A DNA stretch of 64,000 nucleotides, taken from positions 1 to 64,000 of the forward strand of contig NZ_JAVWJB010000006.1 in assembly GCF_036639235.1 (NCBI RefSeq), read 5' to 3'. Of the stretch, positions 17,305-24,867 are shown piece by piece (the stretch's first letter is position 1; each line of letters begins with the position of its first letter). This DNA is from Clostridium_AB sp036639235 (GTDB taxonomy: Bacteria; Bacillota; Clostridia; Clostridiales; Caloramatoraceae). Under the pieces are notes generated by a model. That model had not been told where the DNA came from. It searched no databases and saw only the letters and a list, made by a program, of their open reading frames with translations. The translations under genes were made by a program, and so were the position numbers.

Positions 17305-17317
17305 TCTTATCACTATA

Positions 17318-18940
17318 TTAATACATATCTGGCATTCCGCCTGGCATACCACCCATTGGAGCTTCCTTCTTCTCAGGAATATCCGTAACAGCAGCCTCTG
17401 TAGTTAGGAATGTTGATGATACAGATGCAGCATTTTGTAGTGCACTTCTTGTAACCTTAGTTGGGTCAACAATACCTGCCTTTACCATATCTACATACTC
17501 ACCCTTGTAAGCATCGAATCCCATACCTTCTGCTGAGCTTCTAACCTTGTCAACTATAACAGCTCCGTCAACACCTGCATTATCTGCAATTTGTCTAACT
17601 GGCTCTTCTAGTGCTCTTCTAATTATTGAAACTCCAACCTTAATATCTCCTTCAGCTTCAATAGAATCTAGTGCTGAAATAGCATTAATGTATGCAGTTC
17701 CTCCTCCTGGAACAATTCCCTCTTCAACCGCAGCTTTAGTTGCAGCTAACGCGTCTTCAATTCTAAGTTTTCTTTCCTTAAGTTCTGTTTCTGTAGCAGC
17801 TCCAACCTTAATAACAGCAACTCCACCTGCAAGTTTTGCAAGTCTTTCTTGAAGTTTTTCTTTATCAAAGTCTGAAGTTGTTTCTTCAATTTGTGATTTT
17901 ATTTGAGCTACCCTATTCTTAATAGCGTCCTTATCTCCCTTGCCATTTACAACAGTAGTGTTCTCCTTAGTAATCTTAACACTTTCTGCTCTACCTAGCA
18001 TTGAAATATCCGCTTCCTTAAGATCATGTCCAAGCTCCTCTGATATAACAGTTCCTCCTGTAAGAGTTGCAATATCTTGAAGCATTTCTTTTCTTCTATC
18101 TCCAAATCCTGGTGCCTTAACAGCAACACAAGTAAATGTTCCACGAATTTTATTAACTACAAGAGTTGCAAGTGCTTCACCTTCAACATCTTCAGCTATA
18201 ATAACAAGTTTCTTACCTTGTTGAACTATTTGCTCAAGTACTGGAAGAATTTCTTGAATATTTGAGATCTTCTTATCTGTAATAAGAACATAAGCATCAT
18301 CAATATCTGCTTGCATCTTCTCCGTGTCAGTTACCATATAAGGGCTTAGGTAACCTCTATCAAATTGCATACCTTCAACTACTTCTAGTTCAGTACCCAT
18401 TGATCTTGACTCTTCAACAGTAATAACCCCTTCTTTTCCTACTTTCTCCATAGCATCTGAAATAAGTACTCCTATTTCTTCATCAGCTGCAGATACTGCT
18501 GCAACTCTTGCTATATCTTCCTTACCACTTACTGGCTTAGAAAGTTCCTTAATCTTATCTACTGTATTCTCAACTGCCATTCTAATCCCTTGTCTAATAA
18601 GCATTGGGTTAGCACCTGCAGTAACATTCTTAAGACCTTCTCTTATAATAGCCTGTGCAAGAAGTGTAGCTGTTGTAGTACCATCTCCTGCAACATCATT
18701 AGTCTTAGTTGAAACCTCTTTAACTATTTGTGCACCCATATTTTCGTATGGATCTTCAAGTTCTATTTCTCTAGCTATAGTTACACCATCGTTAGTAATA
18801 AGCGGTGAACCAAACTTCTTATCTAAAATAACATTTCTTCCCTTAGGACCTAGCGTAACCTTAACTGTGTTAGCAAGTTTATCAACACCTCTTTGCATTG
18901 CACGTCTTGCATCTTCACCAAACATAAGTTGTTTTGCCAT
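17318..18940 (-). CDS. groEL: chaperonin GroEL (60 kDa)
   Basis: Subunit of the ATP-driven protein-folding double ring. The 540 aa include the N-terminal KFGSPLITNDGVTIA, the ATP-site GDGTTTATLLAQ, the apical-domain segments around VVEGMQFDRGYLSPYM, and a C-terminal Gly-Met tail (GGMPGGMPDMY). It follows groES by 26 bases and shares the CIRCE-controlled promoter. Length and motifs are typical. Confidence 0.98.
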   Translation of the reverse strand: MAKQLMFGEDARRAMQRGVDKLANTVKVTLGPKGRNVILDKKFGSPLITNDGVTIAREIELEDPYENMGAQIVKEVSTKTNDVAGDGTTTATLLAQAIIREGLKNVTAGANPMLIRQGIRMAVENTVDKIKELSKPVSGKEDIARVAAVSAADEEIGVLISDAMEKVGKEGVITVEESRSMGTELEVVEGMQFDRGYLSPYMVTDTEKMQADIDDAYVLITDKKISNIQEILPVLEQIVQQGKKLVIIAEDVEGEALATLVVNKIRGTFTCVAVKAPGFGDRRKEMLQDIATLTGGTVISEELGHDLKEADISMLGRAESVKITKENTTVVNGKGDKDAIKNRVAQIKSQIEETTSDFDKEKLQERLAKLAGGVAVIKVGAATETELKERKLRIEDALAATKAAVEEGIVPGGGTAYINAISALDSIEAEGDIKVGVSIIRRALEEPVRQIADNAGVDGAVIVDKVRSSAEGMGFDAYKGEYVDMVKAGIVDPTKVTRSALQNAASVSSTFLTTEAAVTDIPEKKEAPMGGMPGGMPDMY

Positions 18941-18966
18941 AAAACATCTCTCCCTTCTCTATATAA

Positions 18967-19251
18967 CTACTCAACAATTGCTAAAACATCGTCTTGTTTA
19001 AGAATTGTGTATTCGCATCCATCAATTTTAACTTCATTTCCTGAGTATTTAGCGAAAATAACCTTATCTCCTACTTTAAGTTCCATTTTCACTTCTACTC
19101 CATTAACTATTCCGCCAGGTCCTACAGCTACAACCTCAGCAACCTGTGGTTTTTCCTTAGCTGCTCCTGGAAGTACAATACCACTCTTTGTAGTTTCCTC
19201 TGCTTCTACTTTCTTAATAACAACTCTGTCACCTAATGGTCTTAGTGTCAT
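18967..19251 (-). CDS. groES: co-chaperonin GroES (10 kDa)
   Basis: Seven-fold lid of GroEL. The 94 aa show the start RPLGDRVVIKKVEAEE, the mobile loop TKSGIVLPGAAKEKPQ and the roof region VGPGGIVNGVEV. GGAGG precedes ATG 19249-19251. First gene of the groESL operon. Confidence 0.98.
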   Translation of the reverse strand: MTLRPLGDRVVIKKVEAEETTKSGIVLPGAAKEKPQVAEVVAVGPGGIVNGVEVKMELKVGDKVIFAKYSGNEVKIDGCEYTILKQDDVLAIVE

Positions 19252-19280
19252 TCTTATCCCTCCTTAAAGTATCTATGTAA

Positions 19281-19345
19281 TTAGCACTCATTAATATAGA
19301 GTGCTAACATACTTATAATATAATTAATTTTTATTAATATTTCAA
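19281..19345 (-). promoter_or_regulatory. groESL promoter with CIRCE operator (HrcA site)
   Basis: TTAGCACTC (19281-19289), nine bases, GAGTGCTAA (19299-19307): an exact CIRCE element. Upstream on the minus strand are TTGAAA (19340-19345), 17 bases, and TATATT (19317-19322). HrcA would repress at normal temperature; hrcA is not in the window. Confidence 0.95.
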
Positions 19346-19454
19346 GATTTAAATTCTTCTAAGAACTGGGTTATTTCAAGAAAAAAATTTGTTTTTTGCA
19401 TTTTTTCCCTTTATATCTTTAGTTTTTGGCTAAAATCTTAGGTTTTCTTGTAGA

Positions 19455-19901
19455 TTAAAACTTTGATACAACCCTTAAGCTCTTAACTCCATTTTGTTCC
19501 TTGATTTCATCAAATAAAGTAGCAGTACTCTCATCTAAGTTAGACACCTCTATTGATAAAGAAACCATCGCCATATTATTTTGTGGAATGTTTTGGTTAA
19601 TTGTAAGCACATTCCCATTATGCTTAGCAATAAGATCTAGTATTCTTGAAAGAGTTCCCTTAACATGTTCAAGCATAAGCATAACAGTTATAATATTATC
19701 TCGTCCCTCATCATAAAGGTCAAATATGCTATCCTTGTACTTATAATATGTACTTCTACTTATACCTACTAGCTTAACAGCATCGTTAATCTTCATATTA
19801 GACCCTTCAACTAAAAGCTGCTTCACTTCCATAACCTTAACGAAAACCTCTGGTAATACATTAGAGCTTACAATATAATACTTCTCTTTATTTTCATCCA
19901 T
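19455..19901 (-). CDS. pheB: ACT-domain protein of the PheB / UPF0735 family
   Basis: A 148-aa protein with an N-terminal helix-turn-helix-like part (MKINDAVKLVGISRSTYYKYKDSIF, residues about 35-60) and a C-terminal ACT domain (VMLMLEHVKGTLSRILDLIAKHNGNVLTINQ), the regulatory fold that binds amino acids. The family is called PheB from its link to phenylalanine synthesis, but its role is not firmly known. I start it at ATG 19899-19901 with GAAGGAA upstream; a longer in-frame start would overlap the preceding gene. It follows that gene by ten bases. Confidence 0.88.
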   Translation of the reverse strand: MDENKEKYYIVSSNVLPEVFVKVMEVKQLLVEGSNMKINDAVKLVGISRSTYYKYKDSIFDLYDEGRDNIITVMLMLEHVKGTLSRILDLIAKHNGNVLTINQNIPQNNMAMVSLSIEVSNLDESTATLFDEIKEQNGVKSLRVVSKF

Positions 19902-19911
19902 TTCCTTCACC

Positions 19912-21468
19912 TCAGTCGATCCACATAGCATTAACCTCTTTAATCCTTCCCTTTTCTTCTATATATGATATAAGATCTGATAATATAGAAGTTTTAGAGT
20001 ACTTAATATCCCTATTGGTTAAATCAACTACACTAATAACCGTCTTATTCATAAGCACATAATTAATACTTCCACCTATAATAAACCCTCTTGATTCATT
20101 CCACTTAGCTAAGTAAGAACTACTGAATTCATCTTCTAACTTTATGTTAATAAGTAGCTTATTATTACTAACAGATTCACTAACTAGTGACTTAATGTTT
20201 CTAGTTAGGTGCTTTCCTCCATCTAACAGTTCTATAACTATATCTTCTTTCTTATGGTTAATATAGCCTTGTAATGTATAATCTATAGCAACTGTAAAAA
20301 CAAGTGTTATTGCGTATATTATAACATTTATTATACGGAAATCCCCGTTAAATAGCAAAGAAATTATGGATATAAATATGGTTACTAGAAATAACCCTCT
20401 TTGAAGGAAACCTTCCCCACTATCTCTTTGGACATCAAGAAGCTTATTTACCCTCTTCGACTTTTTTCTAATTGATATAAGCCCTACAAATAGAGCTATT
20501 ATAGCACCTAGCGACCATATTATAAATAAACTATATAACATTGAAGTCTTATTTTCAGCCAATGTCCATATTAAGGTATACACTCCCCCTACCACAGCTA
20601 CACATGGAAGAAAATACTCCTTAATAAGACTTATAATCATAAAATATATATAAGTTAACTTAATATTTTCTCTTAAAAACGGAACATATCCTTTATTTTT
20701 CTTAACTTCAAGTAGATAACTTATTTCGTATGAGTATACCTTCTTATTAGAAAGTATATAAATAACATTATCTACTACATTAATATCTAAAATTTCATCT
20801 AGTGAAAGATTCTTATATGTAAACTCTCTAATCTTCTTACTATTCATGTCTAGAATAACTACACTATCATTCTTACCTGTTATTGATAGCATCATATAGT
20901 TACCACTTACTATAAGCTTTGATATTAATCTATCACTTGCTGATGTATTAATAATATACTCCTCAAGTAATACTCCTATATAATTGATCTTAACTATCTT
21001 AAACTTGTTATCCTTAGTAAAACCTGAAACATATATATATTCACCTTCTATAAAAAGAGAACTTGCAAAGAAAAGATATGGCATCTCTATTCTTCTAATT
21101 ACCTCTCCCTGCTGATTAACAACTGTAATAACACTATCAACTGAATCATGTCCTAGACATAAAACGTTGTTTGATGAATCAATCTTAAAGTCAAAATACA
21201 CACCTGTAAGCTTAACCATCTGGGAGTCCATAGTTAAAACCCTATAGCTTGTTTCTGGACCAATGCTTACCGATAACAGGTGTCCCCCCTCAATAAGACC
21301 ATGTGCATCATATATATCATGAATTATATCCATCTTTCCATTATTATATGTAAAGAACCTTCCCTCTTCCGGGTTAAGCTTCTCGTAATATACAAACTCA
21401 TTATTAACACTTCCAAACCCTTGAGGTGCTATAGAGCCCTTTAAATGGTTAACTACATGTTTTGTCAT
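19912..21468 (-). CDS. large protein: beta-propeller-like domain, four membrane helices, C-terminal domain; function unknown
   Basis: A 518-aa protein with three parts. Residues 1-280 are beta-rich with repeated I-Y-V-S/V-Y-I-L-S strands and no signal peptide, resembling a propeller facing the cytoplasm. About residues 285-345 and 365-415 hold two pairs of hydrophobic helices. The last 100 residues are soluble and mixed. It is co-transcribed with the ACT-domain gene. I do not recognise the family; similar propeller-plus-membrane proteins are common in Clostridia as hypothetical genes. Confidence 0.7.
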   Translation of the reverse strand: MTKHVVNHLKGSIAPQGFGSVNNEFVYYEKLNPEEGRFFTYNNGKMDIIHDIYDAHGLIEGGHLLSVSIGPETSYRVLTMDSQMVKLTGVYFDFKIDSSNNVLCLGHDSVDSVITVVNQQGEVIRRIEMPYLFFASSLFIEGEYIYVSGFTKDNKFKIVKINYIGVLLEEYIINTSASDRLISKLIVSGNYMMLSITGKNDSVVILDMNSKKIREFTYKNLSLDEILDINVVDNVIYILSNKKVYSYEISYLLEVKKNKGYVPFLRENIKLTYIYFMIISLIKEYFLPCVAVVGGVYTLIWTLAENKTSMLYSLFIIWSLGAIIALFVGLISIRKKSKRVNKLLDVQRDSGEGFLQRGLFLVTIFISIISLLFNGDFRIINVIIYAITLVFTVAIDYTLQGYINHKKEDIVIELLDGGKHLTRNIKSLVSESVSNNKLLINIKLEDEFSSSYLAKWNESRGFIIGGSINYVLMNKTVISVVDLTNRDIKYSKTSILSDLISYIEEKGRIKEVNAMWID

Positions 21469-21527
21469 TATTACCCTCCTTAAAGATGATATTTGTATTA
21501 TTACCTAATTTTTATCATTTAACACAA

Positions 21528-21556
21528 AAAGGCCAACTTTTTTCAAGTTGACCTTT
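21528..21556 (-). terminator. terminator after the glycosylase gene
   Basis: Twelve-bp stem AAAGGTCAACTT/AAGTTGGCCTTT on the minus strand (one G-U pair) followed by TT and GTG; it lies 14 bases past the glycosylase stop. Confidence 0.8.
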
Positions 21557-21570
21557 TATAGTTAAATATT

Positions 21571-22482
21571 TTATTTTTTATTTGATTTATCTACCTTACT
21601 TTCCTTAGCGAAGCCTTCTCGCCCCTTAAAATCCCTTGCATAGTAGAAAAGATACTGCTGGGCTATTCCTGCATTCTCCTTAAATTTATCCCTTGCTATT
21701 TCCCTCATCTTCTTAAGTGATGTTGATTCCTTAACATAAAAATATTCCATTATACGCTTAATCCATACATCAACAGGAAATGCATCTGTTTTCTTCATAG
21801 AGAAAAGCATTATACAATCTGCTACCTTAATTCCAACACCCTTAAGAGTTATTAGCTCATTTAATGCCTCATCTATGTCCTTATCTTTTAGAGAATATAT
21901 ATCTATATTGCCATCTAATATATCCCTAGTAGTTTGATATACATATGGGGCTCTAAAGGAACACCCAGCCTCCCTGAGCTCCTGTTCTGTAGCCATAGAT
22001 AGCTGCTTTGGAGTTGGGAATGCATAATAAGTACTACCCTTAAATATAATTTCATCTCCAAACATTCTACTTAAATTCTCAACTGTTTTCTTGATCATAG
22101 GTATTGAATTTCTAGCAGATATTATAAACGAAATAATAGTTTCAAATGGATCCTGGTTAAGAACTCTAATTCCCTCACCTGATTTAATCGCCTCTTCAAG
22201 TACCTTATCATCTTTGCTTATAAGCTTTTTAATGTCCCCATAGCTACGATTAAGATCAAAATACTCTGTTAAAAGTTCAATGTCTTCCTCATTTGCACCT
22301 TCAAAATATATAGAATTATTGCTTTCAAAGGCTCTAATTACACGGCCTGAAACGACTCCTATATAACTTCCATCCTCAAGTTCATTCCATCTAAAGCATT
22401 GACCACAATCAAATACATGTTTGATTATAAAGTCCTGTGGGGTTTCTATATAAAGTCCTTCATCATATTTTTTTAATTTCAT
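21571..22482 (-). CDS. 8-oxoguanine DNA glycosylase / AP lyase, Ogg1 type
   Basis: Removes oxidised guanine from DNA. The 303-aa protein has an OGG-N-like first domain (residues 1-110, GQCFRWNELEDGSYIGVV), then a helix-hairpin-helix GPD domain with the catalytic lysine in LKGVGIKVADCIMLFS and the aspartate in FPVDVWIKR. This long form with the OGG-N domain is the clostridial and eukaryote-like Ogg, distinct from AlkA and MutM. It stands alone between terminators. Confidence 0.9.
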   Translation of the reverse strand: MKLKKYDEGLYIETPQDFIIKHVFDCGQCFRWNELEDGSYIGVVSGRVIRAFESNNSIYFEGANEEDIELLTEYFDLNRSYGDIKKLISKDDKVLEEAIKSGEGIRVLNQDPFETIISFIISARNSIPMIKKTVENLSRMFGDEIIFKGSTYYAFPTPKQLSMATEQELREAGCSFRAPYVYQTTRDILDGNIDIYSLKDKDIDEALNELITLKGVGIKVADCIMLFSMKKTDAFPVDVWIKRIMEYFYVKESTSLKKMREIARDKFKENAGIAQQYLFYYARDFKGREGFAKESKVDKSNKK

Positions 22483-22674
22483 AATAGTTACTTTCCTTTC
22501 AATTATAAATTTCCCCTAATTGAATAAAAAAATGTATTTTAATATACAATATTATTAAGTAAAATTTCATTGCGTAATTAGCATAATTGTCTTAAAATGT
22601 TAATAGATAATATATATTAACTAATATTAAATTTACTTTATTTTATAATTTTATTTAATTTTTTTCAATACATA

Positions 22675-22731
22675 TTCACATATATATATATCTAACATAT
22701 AATATAATTAGATATACCCCAAAGGGGTATA
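22675..22731 (+). promoter_or_regulatory. promoter with CsoR/CstR-like operator for trxA-reductase
   Basis: TTCACA (22675-22680), 17 bases, TATAAT (22698-22703). At the predicted start site lies a perfect palindrome TATACCCC AAA GGGGTATA (22713-22731). Its ATACCCC/GGGGTAT form is the one bound by copper- or persulfide-sensing CsoR-family repressors, including CstR. The regulator is not in the window, so assignment to metal or sulfur stress is inference. Confidence 0.7.
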
Positions 22732-22745
22732 AAGGAGGTAATAAA

Positions 22746-23069
22746 ATGATTTCAAATGTTAATGACTTAAGTTTCGATAAAGAGGTAATTAAATCAGATA
22801 AACCTGTATTAGTAGACTTCTGGGCACAATGGTGTATGCCTTGTAAAATGCTTTCACCAGTAATTGAAGAGGTTGCAAAGAGCCTTGGTGGTGAAGTTCA
22901 AGTAGTTAAGGTTAACATAGATGAGAGTCCTATGTCAGCATCACAACTAGGAATTACTAGTATTCCAACTATGGTTTTATTTAATGATGGTAAGATTGTA
23001 GAGAAGATCGTTGGATTCCAACCAAAAGAAAATATAGAGAACACTATTAAGGGAGCTCTTAATATCTAA
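22746..23069 (+). CDS. trxA: thioredoxin with a CMPC active site
   Basis: Small disulfide reductase of 107 aa. The thioredoxin fold is clear (PVLVDFWAQWCMPCKML, residues 20-36; cis-proline in ITSIPTMVLF). The active site reads Cys-Met-Pro-Cys (30-33), whereas classical thioredoxins have Cys-Gly-Pro-Cys, a change expected to alter redox potential. GGAGG precedes ATG 22746. Its stop overlaps the next start (TAATG), so it is translationally coupled to its presumed reductase. Confidence 0.93.
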   Translation: MISNVNDLSFDKEVIKSDKPVLVDFWAQWCMPCKMLSPVIEEVAKSLGGEVQVVKVNIDESPMSASQLGITSIPTMVLFNDGKIVEKIVGFQPKENIENTIKGALNI

Positions 23070-23893
23070 TGTATGATGTTGCAATTATAGGTAAGGGCCC
23101 AGCTGGAATCTCAGCTGCTATTAATGCCTACGCAAGAAATCAAAAGACGATTATATTTGGAGGAGATAGTAAGAAGGTCTTACTATCTCCTATTATCGAT
23201 AATTATTTAGGTCTTCCTGGTATAACGGGACCTGACTTTATGAAATCTCTTAACCATCATTTATCTAAAACAGATGCTACACTATCCTCAAAACAGGTTC
23301 TTACTGTTTATTCAATGGGAGATAGCTTTACTCTTATGGCACAGGATGAGATGATTACTGCTAAGAAGGTTATCCTAACAACAGGGGTTAACTTCAAAAA
23401 ATCCATTGAAAATGAGGACAAGTTCCTAGGCCTTGGTGTTAGTTACTGTGCAACATGTGATGCCCCGTTATACAAGGCTAAAACTGTTTGCGTTATAGGA
23501 TATAACGAAGAATCTTGCCATGAAGCTAACTTCTTATCTGAAATATGTGAAAAGGTATACTTTGTCCCACAAACAAATACATCCTCATTTAAATTTAATG
23601 ATAATATTGAAATTGTTAAGGATGTTCCACTTAAGTTCGAAGGAAGTATGAAGGCAGAAACTCTAACTCTTAAGTCTTCTACAATAGAATGTGATGGCTA
23701 CTTTGTTATTAAGGATAGTTATCCTTTAACTTCACTAGTTCCAGGAATAGAACTTGATGGGGTTCATGTTAAGGTAAACAAAAATATGGAAACAAATATT
23801 AAGGGACTTTATGCAGCAGGTGATATTACTGGTAAACCATATCAGTTATCAAAGGCTGTTGGAGAAGGGCAAATCGCCGCTTTACATGCATAA
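23069..23893 (+). CDS. thioredoxin reductase-like flavoprotein lacking NADPH motifs (likely ferredoxin-dependent type)
   Basis: Presumed reductase for the adjacent thioredoxin. The FAD motif AIIGKGPAGISAA is at the N-terminus, the redox pair CATC at residues 127-130, and the C-terminal FAD motif GLYAAGDITG near the end. However, at 274 aa it is some 35-45 residues shorter than normal TrxB. The second Rossmann motif GGGxxA is replaced by VIGYNEES (residues 142-149), and no HRRxxxR motif follows. Both are the NADPH-binding elements. Clostridial ferredoxin-dependent flavin thioredoxin reductases (FFTR) have this architecture, so electrons probably come from ferredoxin. Confidence 0.8.
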   Translation: MYDVAIIGKGPAGISAAINAYARNQKTIIFGGDSKKVLLSPIIDNYLGLPGITGPDFMKSLNHHLSKTDATLSSKQVLTVYSMGDSFTLMAQDEMITAKKVILTTGVNFKKSIENEDKFLGLGVSYCATCDAPLYKAKTVCVIGYNEESCHEANFLSEICEKVYFVPQTNTSSFKFNDNIEIVKDVPLKFEGSMKAETLTLKSSTIECDGYFVIKDSYPLTSLVPGIELDGVHVKVNKNMETNIKGLYAAGDITGKPYQLSKAVGEGQIAALHA

Positions 23894-23925
23894 GCTAATA
23901 TAGCACCTTAATTACTAATATAATT

Positions 23926-23963
23926 AACAAAAACACTGCATTATATATTGCAGTGTTTTTGTT
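23926..23963 (+). terminator. terminator of the trxA-reductase operon
   Basis: Fifteen-bp stem AACAAAAACACTGCA/TGCAGTGTTTTTGTT followed by TTA. Clear and strong. Confidence 0.88.
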
Positions 23964-23977
23964 TTATAGTACCAAAT

Positions 23978-24001
23978 AAGCTACCTATTACTAGGTAGCT
24001 T
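23978..24001 (-). terminator. hairpin after rex
   Basis: Nine-bp stem AAGCTACCT/AGGTAGCTT with six-base loop, 30 bases past the rex stop on the minus strand, followed by ATTTGG. Probable terminator. Confidence 0.6.
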
Positions 24002-24030
24002 ACTATAATATCTAAGTTTATTATTTTTAG

Positions 24031-24687
24031 TTAGTTGTTTTCTTCCTTACTGAAAAGTTCAGTTTCATTAAGTCTATAGCTAAGTGTTAATAAACTATCA
24101 CTTAAATGAACATTTTCAACTATTGTTCCCTCATTAGTTTTAAGGTCTATTGGAGCAAAATTCCATATAGCCCTAACCCCTCTATTTTGGAAAATATCCG
24201 CAGTTCTTTGTGCCTGAATCTTTGGTACACATATAATTCCTATGTCTACTTTATTATGCTGTAAAAACTCATCTAAATTGTCAACATCTCTTATATCTAT
24301 ATCTCTAAACTTAAGTCCTATTAGTTTTGGATTAACATCGAATATAGCCATTAAATTAAAGCCTAGCTTTGAAAAGCTGCTGTAGTTTGCAATAGCTTGT
24401 CCGATATTCCCTGCACCAACTATAACAGTATTATAAGCCTTATTAAGTCCTATAATTCTTGCAATCTCCGCATATAGTTCACGTACATTATACCCATAAC
24501 CTTGTTGACCAAAATCTCCAAAACAGTTAAAATCCTGTCTTATTTGAGATGCAGTAAGTCCCATACGTTCAGACAATTCTTTAGATGATATTCTGTCTAT
24601 ACCATTTTCTAATAGATCAGACAAATATCTACGGTATCTTGGAAGTCTTCTAACAACTGCCATTGAAATGACTGTAGACTTTCCCAT
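24031..24687 (-). CDS. rex: redox-sensing transcriptional repressor Rex
   Basis: Senses the NADH/NAD ratio and represses fermentation and respiration genes. The 218-aa protein has the N-terminal winged helix (RRLPRYRRYLSDLLENGIDR, SSKELSERMGLTASQIRQDF) and a Rossmann domain with VIVGAGNIGQAIANY at about residue 90. The C-terminal swap helix follows IWNFAPIDL. ATG 24685-24687 is preceded by AGGATG. It is a single gene, divergent from the ABC-F gene. Confidence 0.96.
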   Translation of the reverse strand: MGKSTVISMAVVRRLPRYRRYLSDLLENGIDRISSKELSERMGLTASQIRQDFNCFGDFGQQGYGYNVRELYAEIARIIGLNKAYNTVIVGAGNIGQAIANYSSFSKLGFNLMAIFDVNPKLIGLKFRDIDIRDVDNLDEFLQHNKVDIGIICVPKIQAQRTADIFQNRGVRAIWNFAPIDLKTNEGTIVENVHLSDSLLTLSYRLNETELFSKEENN

Positions 24688-24867
24688 GATTCCACATCCT
24701 TTTTAAAATTAAATTTATCCCGTACTTATCCGGCTTTTATAACTCTACAGAATCATTGTACTATATCTTAACAAAGAATACTACCATTTTAAGTTAATCT
24801 TTAAAGTTGCACAATTTAGAATTTATAAGTAAAATTACTTTAGAATACTAAACTAGGGGTGTTTATT

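Noticed and set aside
24755..24773. Rex operator upstream of rex (TTGTACTATATCTTAACAA)
   Set aside because: Only one half fits TTAACAA; the other half and the 18-base spacing do not match the TTGTTAANNNNTTAACAA consensus.
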